DNA of 64,000 nt from Pachyseris speciosa (lineage: Eukaryota; Cnidaria; Anthozoa; Scleractinia; Pachyseridae): NCBI GenBank assembly GCA_016490735.1, contig JAEMWC010000131.1, positions 701,001 through 765,000 of the forward strand, given 5' to 3'. Below are positions 46,759-58,925 of this stretch, piece by piece. The position numbers were made by a program, and so were the translations under genes. The stretch's first letter is position 1, and every line of letters starts with the position of its first letter. Below the pieces are notes generated by a model. The model was not told the origin of the DNA. It ran no database searches and was given only the letters and a program-made list of their open reading frames with translations.

Positions 46759-47840
46759 ATGACTGCTGCTGGAGATCTGTTTCCATTGTACAGTGTACTC
46801 CTTAGGGTAGTCTTTATCTGTGCGGGGATCCCTGAAAATCTTATGATTTTCTGGGTCTTGGCTCGCAGGAAAAATGCTTGAAAAGCTTCTCGAACTTCCA
46901 TTTATTGAACCTAGCCGTCACGGATATTCTATTCCGAATCATCTCTACGGCTTACGTACTACAAGAACGTCTTGGTGTTAGCGACAGAAAATGCAAAGCT
47001 GCGGAATTTGGAATATACACGACTTTAGCTGTTACATTCTCCCTTCTCGCTGGAAATGCATTTGATCGCTACATACACATTGTTCATCCGCTTAAAGCAA
47101 GAACATTCACGTGGAAACGAAGCAGGAATTTGGTGATCGTCTCGTGGATTTACGGAGCAGTGTGTTCGGCGCCATTTTTGTACAGCACAAGAGGTGATTT
47201 TACTGATGACAACGACGAGGCCTTACCAAACATGTGCGAGTGTTATCAGGCACCTGGGCTGCCTTTTCAGATTTCCATAACAGTGTTTTTCGGATGTTCG
47301 TTTTTAATTCCTCTAGTTTATATGGGATTTGCGTACGGAAAGCTTTTACGGGTCTTGTGGAAACGTGCGCGAACAAGGAATCTTTCGCAGTCGCCAGTGG
47401 CAAACGCTAAAATCCGAGCCGTCAAAATGATGGTGTTGGTTGTCCTTACGTATCTCGTTACGTGGGGTCCTTTTCTTATTTGGAAAATTATAGAAGCGTT
47501 TCTGGATGATAAGGAATTGTTGTTTGAAGAATCTCAGTACGAAGAAGACGATTCCAGCGGATTTACGAGTGAAGAAGAGGAAAAGCGTATGATATATCTT
47601 CCAATTAGTATGGTATTTGAAACGATGACTTTCTTCAGTTCAGTCTTGAATCCCGTAATATTTGGCCACTATAATCGGAGCTTTAGAGAAGAGGTGAAAA
47701 ACATTATTTGCCGAAGTAACTGCAGGCCCTGCTTCACAAAATGCAAACAAGAACGTTCCCTTCGGTTTGGTAAAATAGGCGGATTTACTTTGGACTCTAT
47801 TGAAGCGAAAGAAACCAACTTTCAATCGACTCGCCTTTGA
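46759..47840 (+). pseudogene. Second rhodopsin-type GPCR, frameshifted in an A-run
   Basis: This is a paralogue of the receptor at 43033. After ATG at 46759 the frame reads through helix 1 (VVFICAGIPENLMIFWVLAR) and stops at 46879, just after a run of five A (46870-46874). The homologous sequence resumes in another frame from about 46875 (KSFSNFHLLNLAVTDILFR) to the stop at 47840. It retains FDRYIHIVHP, TWGPFLIW, NPVIF and a longer C-tail. A single missing A in the homopolymer accounts for the shift, so this is either a sequencing error or a young pseudogene. Helices 2-7 are otherwise intact. The extracellular N-terminus is very short. Confidence 0.82.
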
Positions 47841-48065
47841 CCAGAAATGTTGTTGTTTTTACTGTATAAAAGCACTTAATAGATTATAAGTTACGAAGAA
47901 AATCAACAAAAGTTGCTGTGTAATTCTCCTTTACTACCTGTTTTTTTCCCATTTAACAGGTTTCTGACCTCTGTTGACAATATCGTTTTATTGTCTTTAC
48001 TTTAATTTTACTATGTCAACTTCCTGTTGTACACGAGCCCATTACTGACTTTAATTAATGGGTCG

Positions 48066-48067
48066 CA

Positions 48068-48098
<31 letters not shown>

Positions 48099-49043
48099 TG
48101 CCAACGTTGTGCACGTTGCGGTTTTTTCTCGTTCAAAACTTTCTCCAAAGTAGCCATTATACAGACTAAAAGAGTGATTAGTACTTTTTTCTCTGCTCCT
48201 CCGCCCCTCTCCTCTCTCCGTTTCTCATTCCTCCTTCTCAGTGCTGTGGAGTGATTGCGGGGCCCGTCCGCTGGGAAAAACGCCAGTTTTGGACCATTTC
48301 GGTCAACCGGCTCCAAATTTCTGCGGGTACGTTCTTGCAAATTTACACAGATATTTCCAGACTATTGTGCCAACGTTGTCCAATGAGTCATGTTGCAGCG
48401 GAAAACGGATTTTTGGGCCTTCTGCAGCTCTCTGGAGCTATTTTAGTGAATTATCTGTCTGGATTTCATAAAACGTACCTGTGCGAAGGAGGCGCTTCTT
48501 GGGGCGGTTTTTTCTAGTTCAAAAACTATCTCGAAAGTAGCCATTATAAAGACTAAGAGAGTGATTAGTGCTTTTTTCTCTTCTCCTCCGCCCCTCCTCC
48601 TCTCTCACTCTCTCATTCCCTCCTTCTCAGTGTTGTGGAGTTATTGCGGGGCGCGTCCCCTGCAAAAAACACCAGTTTTGGACCCATTTCGGTCAAGCGG
48701 CTCCAAATTTCTGCGGGTACGTTCTTGCAAATTCACACAGATATATATATACATACATACATACATACATACATACATACATACATACATACATACATAC
48801 ATACATACATACATACATACATACATACATACATACATACATACATACATACATACATACATACATACATACATACATACATACATACATACATACATAC
48901 ATACATACATACATACATACATACATACATACATACATACATACATACATACATACATACATACATACATACATACATACATACATACATACATACATAC
49001 ATACATACATACATACATACATACATACATACATACATACATA
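48066..49043. repeat. Satellite block: (TA)n, duplicated 235-bp module, (ACAT)n
   Basis: A (TA)n run at about 48072-48099 is followed by a module at 48115-48350 that recurs at 48505-48740 (about 390 bases apart). Shared phrases include AGTAGCCATTATA, CTCCTCCGCCCCTC, GGCTCCAAATTTCTGCGGGT and ACGTTCTTGCAAATT. The second copy runs into about 73 perfect ACAT units ending at 49043. The microsatellite gives open frames on both strands (YIHTYIHT, MYVCMYVC), which are not genes. Confidence 0.95.
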
Positions 49044-51082
49044 CCATGAGGGAATTCTTACAATGTGTATGTGTCATAGCCAAAAATAATGTTCTCTCGA
49101 TGTTCCAGCCACTTGTACTAATCTCAAGTGAAGATGCGGTTACTGTTTAGCAGCTAGATCATTGTTATTGGACATTTCTCTAATGAGTCGCAAAAAAATT
49201 AGTTTGGGGACCTTCAGAACGAGTAAAGATGGCGCCTTTGAATTAAATTATCATGCATAACTGGGGCTCTGGTGGATGACTGGGGTTTCACTTCTCAATA
49301 AACTGAAGAGATGTGTGCGTAACCTACCGTAATTTAGCCTTCGTAGCAAGCGTTCCCGTTCGAACGAAGTTTTCAACATTCTGGCCGCGCGAAAATTGTA
49401 GCCTGCGTCGCAGACGTAAACTAACCCCGGTTCAGTTAGTAACGTCTGCGAAGCAGCGCCAAATTCCTTATTCTGTACCAGAATTTGATTACATGCTGTG
49501 ATTGGCTCGTCAACAAAAGAGCCAATCATAACGCGTACTCAAATTTTGGTACGGAACTAAGAATTGGGCGCTGCTTCGCAGACGTTACTAACCGGGGTTA
49601 GTTAACGTCTACTACGCAGGCTAGAAAATTGGGGCGAGAGCAAAAAATGGAGGACGTTCTTTATGTTTTGCTCTCACCGCTCTCGCCCCAATTTTCGCGC
49701 GGCCAGCATGCAGTAAAATCTGTTCGAACGGGAACGCTTGCAACGCAGGCTAACCATAATTTTGCATACCGACCGGGCCTAAACCTGATACATATACTTT
49801 CGTCTTTGTTTCTACTGGTGTTTGGCTGTGCTGTCAGGGTGTGGGAACTCGCACCCAGACTTCCAAGCGTGTGCAGTAAGTAACGAGGACTCGAGGTACG
49901 AGTGGTCATCCACTCAGAAGTGTTTTGTAGATTTTTAACGCGTATACATGGCGTATACGAGCTATCACATGACCCTTTGGATTCTGAGATCAAGAAGCAG
50001 TTGATTCAGTTCAGTGTTAAGGGACTTGGACCGCTTTGGCAGACATTTTAGAACCATGCAAATGAATTCAGTGTGAAGTAAATAGTAAAACTCTCCGGGT
50101 TCTTCGGCTTTTTACCCATAGACCATTTCGATTGTCCAGCCGTTAATGGTCGCGTAATAGTTATCCGCTCCAGCAAAAGTTAGATCATGCCATGAATTCC
50201 ACGCTTGGCATACTGATTACATTGAATGGGATCGGGTATTGTTTCCAAAACATTTCAATCATTTTTCAATCGCTCTTCCGCTTCTACCTATATCATAGGG
50301 CTTTCCGCATTAGATATTTTTAGCCATCACCATCCTTCAGTTAAATCCGTAATATCCCGAATCCCGCCAAAGTGATATTGGACTCCACTGAAACAACAAA
50401 GGAAACTAGTTCTTTGTTCACCCATGCTTAAAACGGTAAAAATACATAAACAACAGCTCTTGATCCCCTAATATGTCTAGACAATTGTACAACGAAATTC
50501 ATTTCGCATATATTCAGTTTGTTTTTGTAGTAATTAACGGATGCAAAATGTCTTTCTTAACTATTAATTTTACGCATCTTATTTAATTCTATAGACGTTA
50601 TCACTACCAAAACATTGCCAATATCCGAGTCAAAATTTTGCTGAGCTATTTAGAATATGTCATTCAAATTTATAAATGGGATGAAGGTTCAACCCACTGC
50701 TTATTACACTGAAACAAACTTGTTGGAAATAAAACTACAAAGTTTATGTTGCAGAAGAAATATATTCAAAGCGGAAAGTTCTTGGCTTGGAAAGGTATCA
50801 ACGACATCTTGTCATATTCGTTCTAATTTGCACTTCAAATGGCCTCCAGCTTGATTTCACTTGGTTCCTCTTGGTTGGCCACTTGAGTCTGCTTGCTTCA
50901 CTTGATACTTGTGGTAAAATTTGTTTAGACGCACACCAACAACATTTCGATCGTCATGAATTCGCGTTAAAATCCACATTCGTAGTGGTGATTAAGCTTC
51001 TTACGAAAACAGCAAGCCGGCTTTTCACAAACTCTCAAATTATGTCGGCAGTGTTTAGTTGCTATTAATGCGGAGTCATGGG
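49044..51082. other. Intergenic sequence with a palindromic MITE
   Basis: From 49334 to 49752 lies a foldback element. Its outer arms are TTAGCCTTCGTAGCAAGCG with GTTCCCGTTCGAAC on the left, and the inverse of both on the right. The inner arms are CCTGCGTCGCAGACGT ... AACGTCTGCGAAGCAGCGC and its inverse GCGCTGCTTCGCAGACGTT. A separate inner hairpin is TTGGGGCGAGAGC ... GCTCTCGCCCCAA. The remaining sequence to 51082 shows no gene or RNA that I recognise. Confidence 0.7.
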
Positions 51083-51394
51083 TCACATTTCCCAACAGAA
51101 AGCGTCTCTTCGCTGCTGTATCCACTGATCACAACTTCTGATGTCCTTTACTTGATCGTAGAAAACATTAGATGGCAATCCGTTTATTCCCTGATCGCCA
51201 AGCTGCATACTCTTTCCACACTGAGGACAGATCACAGATCTTTCCACAAGGAACTTTTTAAGACACGCTTCGCAGAATTCGTGTAAACAGTTGAGTATTT
51301 TGACATTAATGCTGTATTCCCTGTTACAAAGTTTACACGATGGCTGTTTGTGTTCCCTTAGTTTTTTGAAGAGGACATATGAAGAATCAGCCAT
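51083..51394 (-). CDS. Short RING-finger protein, TRIM-like N-terminus only
   Basis: The 103-aa frame starts MADSSYVLFKKLREHK and holds a complete C3HC4 RING: Cys20, Cys23, Cys36, His38, Cys41, Cys44, Cys56 and Cys59 (spacing C-x2-C-x12-C-x-H-x2-C-x2-C-x11-C-x2-C). The RING and the start resemble cnidarian TRIM-type E3 ubiquitin ligases, which normally continue into B-boxes and a coiled coil. Here the frame stops after CDQWIQQRRDAFCWEM, and no B-box is visible downstream. It may be a truncated retrocopy, a first exon or a small RING protein. Confidence 0.6.
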   Translation of the reverse strand: MADSSYVLFKKLREHKQPSCKLCNREYSINVKILNCLHEFCEACLKKFLVERSVICPQCGKSMQLGDQGINGLPSNVFYDQVKDIRSCDQWIQQRRDAFCWEM

Positions 51395-52897
51395 TATGTA
51401 TCCTGACAGAAACGTAGTTACACGTCCAGTTACGTCTGTGTGCTATGTAAAATGTGCCGGTGATTAACTTGGACCGCGTCATTTATGAGATTCGGTTTCC
51501 GTTTCATTACGTCACATTGTCGGTCACTGTCATGTTTGTTAAACAATAAGCAAATTTAGGAATGCAAACAAGTAAATGCTTTTTTATTGCAACAGTGCCA
51601 TTTTCATTCCACAAATTTCCTCAGTTAAAAATGAAAAATGTTTATTAAAACCAGCTGAAGTCGTCAACAGAATGTAAGCAGGGAAAATTTAAATTAGTTT
51701 TTCCGGAAAAACGTGACTCACGCAAAGAATGTAACGTAACGTTGTGGACCAACGTGATGGGACGTGTCCTTGTTCCCAGGGTCCTTGAAACCTCATCTGG
51801 AATGTACAGCTTGTCACGCAACCAGTTCTTTGTAGTAAAGATAGCGTGACAAAAATTGCTTGCCTCATTGGAAGTAGGTACTAAGTTTTCCACCTTTTTT
51901 CGCATTATCCAACTCAAAGCACGCTTTAGCTTGCCCGTGAGCAAGCTCTTTGTTTGTTTGTGTTTGGATGAGGGAAGTACGTATTTCCGAGAATAGGTTT
52001 CCTCACGAAACGCCGAGTGCGGCACGACCGCAAATTTCTATTGGCGGTGGCGGTGATGTAAGCTATATACCACACTGGACGAGATATTGACGGTCCGGCT
52101 GTATTTATGGAGCTTGAATGCCAGCACGATGACGGTGACGACGAATAAAGGGTTCTCAGATCTTATGAATAAAAACGTGAAAATTAGACAGAACACTCAA
52201 GGACGTGATATTTATTTCAAAAGTAGCTTTATACGACAACATAGTCAACATTTTACATGAATTGACTCAAATAACTATTTTTAACCCTCGATCAGAAATT
52301 CAAGGAAGCTGAGGAATGACGCAGGCCTAAAGCGTAACGGTCCAGGAAGTGATGCCATCACATTTGCCAGATATTACATCAGCTGCGGCAATTCAATATA
52401 ATCCGCTGAATAAATAACCGTGATTTGTCAAGTACCAGAAACCACGTTTGTTGTCGTTAAAAATGGGAATTACAGTAGACCCTGCTTCGTCAAATTCAAG
52501 GGAAACAAAAACCCTTGTAAGAAAACTGAAGCTCGATGTAAATTACTGCAAACGGTCCAAACATTAATCAACCGAAGCAACACTAGGTTCGAGGTAGCTT
52601 GAGATTTGTGACACTAGCGGGGATAACTTCAACAAGATATTTATATCCAGGATGTACCCAGAGCTCTGGGTTTGGATGCTTTTAACCGCTGACCAAAAGA
52701 ATGTTCTACATTGAGAAAAATATGACTTGGAGATGCCTATTATGTAAACTCGCTTAACTGGTATACGAGCAACTCACTGAAGTATTCAAACAGTTCGTTT
52801 TGTTTAAACGTTAAGAACATAAGACAAGACAATACACAAAACTGCAACTGAGACTTTTGCAAAAGAATTGTAAGCTTTTCGTATATTCGACATTGCT
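51395..52897. other. Intergenic sequence between RING ORF and CREC gene
   Basis: No gene is recognised. A minus-strand open frame of 126 codons at 51645-52025 has no family signature and contains the phrase GTCCTTGTTCCCAGGGTCCTT, which is close to the MITE in ELP1 intron 24, so it is probably repeat-derived. The 3' end of the CREC transcript should lie just before 52898; no strong polyadenylation signal was pinned down. Confidence 0.45.
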
Positions 52898-55800
52898 TTA
52901 TAACTCTTCTTTCAGGAGGTCTCCGTATTTTGTCACACGGCTCCCAGCAAAATTTCGATAGTGCCTTACAAGCTCATCTACGGTGAGAGACATGTCCTGC
53001 GGAGAGAAACACGGTGAAAAGTTAGGGTGCCGCACTTGTAATCCGGTGGTTCTGGCTCCCAGTCCACTAGCTGGAGTTGTTTCACGGTAGTCCAAAGTTC
53101 AACTCCTCGGCCACGCTTGTAAATAGCCAACTGTTCTGCCAGTTGGGATTCTTAATCTGTCATGCTGTATTTGAAATATTTGTTTCTGTATGATATTTGT
53201 ATCATTATACCTCAAAAGCCCCGACGGGGAGAGGATAATTCAGTAATTTTTTATTTATCATTTATTTACTCAGTTTTATTTAATTGAAACGAAACTAGAG
53301 ACTAAGCTACAAAAAAATGGATGCGATTTATCCCCTATACAGTGATAAATGCAAAAGAGAAAAGGCATATAAAAGGATGATATTTTGCTTTGTCGCTTCT
53401 GAAAGCCCGAGGCAAGTATTCATTATCAATCACTTGCAAGCTCCACGCGCCACTTTAACATAGACAGCGGTTCATGTCAAATTATAAAATAAGAAAGTAG
53501 AATTGGGGTTGATTTGTTCAATAGCTGAGAGTGACAGTTGCCAATCAAGACTGTTATTACCTGATTATCGTCGCCGACTCTCATAAGATGTTTTGCCTCA
53601 TTCTCAATAGGGTCCTTATCCCTTCCTGGAAGGATCCATTTATGAATCTCGTCCTAAAGAGTTGGCAATAACGATAGCAATAAGGCTCTGTGTCACAACG
53701 TCCAACGTTATAGGGCCTTAGACTAACATAATATAGCTAAGACGTGCATGAAACAAAGGTGGCCCCGATGGAGTATCACTGCCCCGCCCCTCTCTCCCTG
53801 GGGAGTTAAGGGCATCGCGGCGTTACACCACAACAGAATGTCTCCGATACACTTAAATGCGCATGGGTAAAGAGATCTGTAGGGAAAACAACTTGATAAC
53901 AAGAGTTTGGTTGGAACTACTGACCCACCACCAAATCTGATGTCGTGAACACACCACCTTCCACCACGTAGCGTGAAAATTGGAGTTATTATTTTTTTTT
54001 TGTCATGCGCCAAGAAAGAACGCTGTTAACAGTAACATTCTGCTTAGGTAGTGGGGTGGGATGGGATGGGGGTCAGGAAGACACTCCACCCAAAAGACTG
54101 ACGCATAAAACAAAATAACAACAGCATAAAAAACTCAAGCTACTCAATCATCCAAGCACGTGTTTTCCTGAGACTGGTGTGTTAAGGTGGGGGTAAACGT
54201 GAATTTGTGTGAAATTTGAAGGAGTTTTGAAGAAGGGATTGTAATAAAGTAGAACTGTTTTGAAACACTTCCAGTTATTTGACACCCCACAAGGGCACTG
54301 CAGGTTGCTGGGGAACTGTTTGGTGTCCGTCTACTAATTTCTAACTTCAAAATCCAATTTTAAACCTTTTTTTAATCTTCCAAATTTCCTATTACCCTCA
54401 ATTTCACTAATCCTTTGAGAAAAATGATCTCTTCCCAAATATACCCAAAAGTCACCAAAAAATTAACAAAATATCCCACAACATAGCTTTGTGAGATGAG
54501 AAGAGGGATTTTTGATTGCTTGAAACGCGAACGAGAGATCCCTGTTAAGCGGCTATAAAACGATGTTTAGGTTAACTCCCGCCTTAACTTGAGTTTGTAT
54601 TTCCTCCGGTCCCAGCTTCTTTCCTAGGCCTCCGCACCCTTGTCGCTTGAACCGTGCTTGGTCAAAGACTTCTCACGACAACTAGTTGGGTCCCTGTGGG
54701 GCACTTTCTAAAGGATGACGTCACCGTATGCACTGCAATTGCCCACTGAGGTCGACTGGGCACGAGGTTGGTTTTCGGAAATTCAATTGCAAATCGCTCT
54801 ATTCCGAAATTGTTCCTACATCTCTGTCCTTCCATAATCCCACCACTGCCATTGTATTCTTCTTCCCTACCCCTCTTATGCCAAGTTCTTTACATCTGCT
54901 TCTTCCCCTCCCCACTCCCTTGCTTCCTGGCATCAAACGGAATATCGATGTTAATTAAAAAGTTGTTAAAAGAATGGTTGTGAAAAACGCACCAGGTCAA
55001 GATAGCCGTCACGGTTTCTGTCTAGCTCTTTGTTAAAGCTTCTGGACAGACTTTGAATTGTCTGTGGGTCATTCTTGGTCTGCCCATCACCTGTTGTGGT
55101 AGTAATAACGACAATGATAACGATAATGACAATGATAATGATGTTATAGTAAAAACAAGGTCCTTCATGCGACTTTTAACTTCACTAAACTAGACTGCGA
55201 GTAGTCTCTATTTTGAAACAGTAGAAATACACGCGCGCGCGAAATTGCGAGGAAACGCGTCACGATGGGATCATTTCGCGCGCGTGTGTGTTTCTCCCGC
55301 CCCACAATCCATCGCCTAAATTAGGGACTACTCGCGGTCTAAAACTAAACGGATTGAAATAAATGATTTGCTTACCCGCGGTTCATATATTTTATATATT
55401 CTCGCCTATAATGCAAATAACTTAATTTCAACCTACCAATGTACTCCTGAAGAGACACTTTACCGTCCTTGTTTGAATCAAAGGCATCCAAGGTATCCTG
55501 TTAATTATATCAAAACAGTACATGATACCGGTGTAAACAAAAGTTCACCAGACACTTCAGTTGCCGTAAAACAATGGAAAACCTCCATATCTTACGGTGT
55601 AAGACAAATTGATTTCAGTGTTATTTCCACAAAAAAGATCAGTTCTTTTCAAAAGAAAAAATCTGTTCTGCGCAATGATAAGATCACATGTTCACGCCTA
55701 AGAAATGCCACGTGATCTTACCTGTACAAGGTATGACGTCATTCGTTTTGACTCCTCTGGGTGAAGGTAGTGAGTGAGCTCCTCACGTGACAGTTGGCCA

Positions 55801-57070
55801 TCATCGTCTGTATCAGCAAAATCGAACTTTTTCTTGTCATGTGCCTGAAGTTCCCTATATTCTTTGAGGGTCTGAGGAGGTAAGTCTGTAGTACGAGATA
55901 ATCACGGAAATTTAATGACAGCAGTTACAGAGAAAATAAAAACATGCGGGCAAAGACAAACATTGAGTCACATATTAAATGTAGCTCTACTTTTTAGAGC
56001 ATGAAATGGGAAGTGTGACATAACCGTTGAAATGATAACCAATGACAAGTCACTTTCCATGGTGCTGTTTAATTTGTTACGCAGTACAAGACTGTTTGTG
56101 AATGAGTAGTTTACTGTGTGCATTCGACCTTATAAAAACTTTTGGAAAGAGCGATTACTTTAAAAGCATCAGATTGTTATTATAAAGAGAAATAGTTTGC
56201 CGGCAGAGATTCTTTAAAAGACATCAAAGTTGTTTGAGTTTTTAGCTTGAGTCGGAAGGTTGTTGCAGAGTTTTGCACCACGATAGTGAAAACTACGTTT
56301 CCCCGCTTCAGAAAGGGGCCTGGGAATGAACAAATTGCGAGACGAACCTCTTGTAAGAGAGTTAACCTGCGGGTTGAAAGCGATGTATTGTGGTATCATT
56401 TTTGATCGTGATATCTGCCGAGAACTTAACAAAGACTGAGAATTTATATAAACAAAAGCTAAATTAACGTGACCATACTGATTAAAGCCAAGCTCATTAT
56501 TTGTTATTAAGTCACGTGACTAGTTTCTGACCTTTCTCAATGGATGGGGGATATTCCAATGCCTTGTACTCTTCCCATGACACCTTGCCGTCCTTGTTCG
56601 TGTCCATGTCCCTCAATTTCAAACCAGCTCCGTGAAGCACATGCTTCCTCATATGCTGCTCGATCCACTCGTAAAGTTCGTCCATAGAAACCTTCTTGTC
56701 TCCGTTTGTGTCTATTTTAGGAAACAGCTTCCTGTGACGAAGAAAACATTGATATTTAATGCCAGACAGCTTCATAGACACGAACGAACTCTTAAAGTAC
56801 GCAACAAAAACGTTCAAGACAGGATACCAAAGCTGCTTACTTTAGTTTTTGTTTAACGTCATTAGCCGGTAATTTCTCCCATGCCTGTGCTTTTTGTTTC
56901 CCGAGGAAGGCTTCGTGGTCGAATTGCACGTTATGTCTGCCTTCTTCGTAGTGCTGGGTTTTCGCTAAATCATCCTTGTGGATTACAGGATATTTGAGTC
57001 GGCTTCCGTGCACCCTTAAAACCCAAATACATAGCGATGCTATACAAACCAAAGTGATTGCGCGAAACAT
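52898..57070 (-). CDS. CREC-family EF-hand protein (calumenin/reticulocalbin-like) A
   Basis: Exons (high to low): 56841-57070, 56532-56731, 55722-55885, 55437-55497, 54993-55090, 53561-53653, 52898-52996; 945 nt, 314 aa, the usual calumenin size. A signal peptide is clear (MFRAITLVCIASLCIWVLRV). The YEEGRHNVQFDHEAFLG motif is a CREC hallmark. Six EF-hands follow, with loops DTNGDKKVSMDE, DTNKDGKVSWEE, DTDDDGQLSREE, DSNKDGKVSLQE, DRNRDGYLDLDE and a weak GDDNQDMSLTVDE. The protein ends KEEL, a variant of the ER-retrieval HDEL/KDEL. It probably buffers calcium and assists folding in the secretory pathway. It is the first of three tandem paralogues. Calumenin versus reticulocalbin cannot be decided by eye. 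Confidence 0.93.
53010..53225 (+). repeat. tRNA-derived SINE copy in CREC A intron 6
   Basis: The segment contains GTCCAAAGTTCAACTCCTCGG (B-box region), TTGTAAATAGCCAACTG and CATGCTGTATTTGAAATATT. These match in order the SINE in ELP1 intron 13 (8688-8955). The head is more decayed here. It lies between the last two coding exons. Confidence 0.7.
56205..56435 (-). mobile_element. LINE C-terminal fragment in CREC A intron 2
   Basis: The minus-strand frame ends with SLTRGSSRNLFIPRPLSEAG, then KRSFHYRGAKLCNNLP. This is the characteristic extreme C-terminus of CR1/RTE-type LINE ORF2 (the '...F.YRGA..WN.LP' motif). Only about 72 codons remain, so it is a short 5'-truncated relic. Confidence 0.75.
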
Positions 57071-58550
57071 CTTAGATCTCGGCGCGTGTGAGCGGGTGAA
57101 ACCGAAAGACTGACAAGTTCCTGTCGTATCACTGTGATGTCTTCAGGCTTGAATTTATATATCACACAATTTCCTTTCGTGTTAAGCCACGTCGCTTTCG
57201 ATATTGGCTTTTGCGCATTCTAGCAGTTACTTTTGCCACGTTATCCTACATTGCAGATTCTTTAAATAAGCCCCCTTCGCACGCAATAAATGTTTACAGT
57301 CGGACTAAATAATTTCTTGAAAGAAGTTGAAAAAAAAAAAAAAAAAAAAAAAAATAAAAACCTGGCAATTGACTGGTGTTGTGATCACTAAAAAGACGCA
57401 ACTCAAACTTCAAAGACGCAATCACCTGAAAGTGGTCTCTTAGTGCTAGACAAACTAATACAAAAACGATAACTTAATGGGAAGTTTGGTCTGCAAGTTT
57501 CAGAAAAGTTACAACTACAAGACAAGAAGTAAAATTAACTTATTGGAATTCCAAAAGTTGTTTTACAAGGTCTTGTAGTTATGCTGCATTTTGCACGTTC
57601 ATATCATATAAACTAAAGTTGTAAATCGAAACTAATGGCCGACATCCCAATATCGCACAGCATCAGGCTTAAGCATTAAGTTATTCAGTGAAGCGTTATT
57701 TTTAAACTGAAATAATATTTGAATGTGCGTTGACCCCCAAAGGATTTAAATTTAACCACAAGGGTCATTAAGTACCTGTAGTAAAGCCTTCATTTGTTTA
57801 CAGTGATCTAAGTGTCTTACGTAACAAGTTCTGCGTCATTTGGGGTGGAATTCAAAAGACGAACTAAAATGTCGCCTTGAAATAACCAAATAAGCAAACG
57901 AACAAACAAACAAGATTCTGAAATTAAACTGAGCTCATCACCTCACCATATAAGTTACACATGATAAGTTTTACATTCAATGGCACAGAAAATAAAAAAA
58001 CAAACAATGTTGAAAAGATGCTAAATATAAAAGATTGCGTTCAGAGATGAAAGACGGCAAGAAGAGAAATTTCGAGTCATGCAAGCCTGTCATGCATCTT
58101 TTCAAAGTCGATAATTAAACATGAGTTTCCTGTTAACCAATAACGTGCCCTGATCTTAACGGAGTGAGTAGAAATACCCTCTCCCTCCAGTAGTTCGTGT
58201 GTCTTTGTCATCGACTTCGCGACCAAATGTACTGACGCTTGTGTCAGGGTAAACATCGGTTTCCTCTCCCCCGAACCCACCCCTCCCCCCATCCCCCCCC
58301 CCCTTAAAAAACGTGATTAGTGTATTCTACAGATATTTGAAAGATCGAACCCTATTCAATCTGAGCCGGAATTACGTCAAACATTGGTACCCGATTCTAT
58401 TCTTGACTTTGTGAAAGGTAGATAAATGTAGACAAACAGGATAAGGCATTTTTTATTTTAATATACCGTATATAAAAAAACAATTCCACTAATTATGAAT
58501 TGTTCTTCACGTTCTGGTCTTAGAGAAATAATCTGTGTAGCTAAACATTG
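57071..58550. other. Intergenic sequence between CREC A and CREC B
   Basis: This should contain the CREC A promoter next to 57071. TATATC-type AT sequence lies near 57155, but no element can be assigned firmly. A poly(A) run sits at about 57329-57352 and a C-run at about 58283-58301. A minus-strand frame at 58292-58077 has no family signature. No gene is seen. Confidence 0.5.
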
Positions 58551-58884
58551 TCACAGTTCATCCTTGGATTTCTCCTCCGCTTTTTCTTCAGCTGTTTCGT
58601 TGCCGGCTTTTTCCTTCTCTTTTTTCAGAGCAGCCTTTTCTTTCTCGTTTATGAAAAGATTTACGTGATTCATTATTTCCTCTTCATTCAACAAGCCATC
58701 CTGTAAAAAGAAAGAAAAAGTTCGTTTTCATTTTGAGAAATTTAAGATACTCATTTATTGTGTGCATGTGTACGACAGAATAATGGAGACCAAATGAAGA
58801 ATGATCCTCGCAGTTGTGAATGCAATTCATGCAATTGCGAAAAGAAGCCTGAAGAAACCCGTGACCTCGCGATACCGATGCGAT

Positions 58885-58925
<41 letters not shown>

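Noticed and set aside
48561..49150. Several ORFs over 110 codons made of YIHT or MYVC repeats
   Set aside because: They are translations of the (ACAT)n microsatellite and are open in many frames on both strands.
49251..49529. A 92-codon minus-strand ORF
   Set aside because: It lies largely within the arms of the palindromic MITE and has no protein family match that I recognise.
51645..52025. A 126-codon minus-strand ORF
   Set aside because: No family signature or splice context; part of it resembles a MITE end found in ELP1 intron 24.
58850..58925. A tRNA-Thr gene
   Set aside because: The D-arm and anticodon arm are present but the T-arm and acceptor closure are missing and a SINE tail follows.
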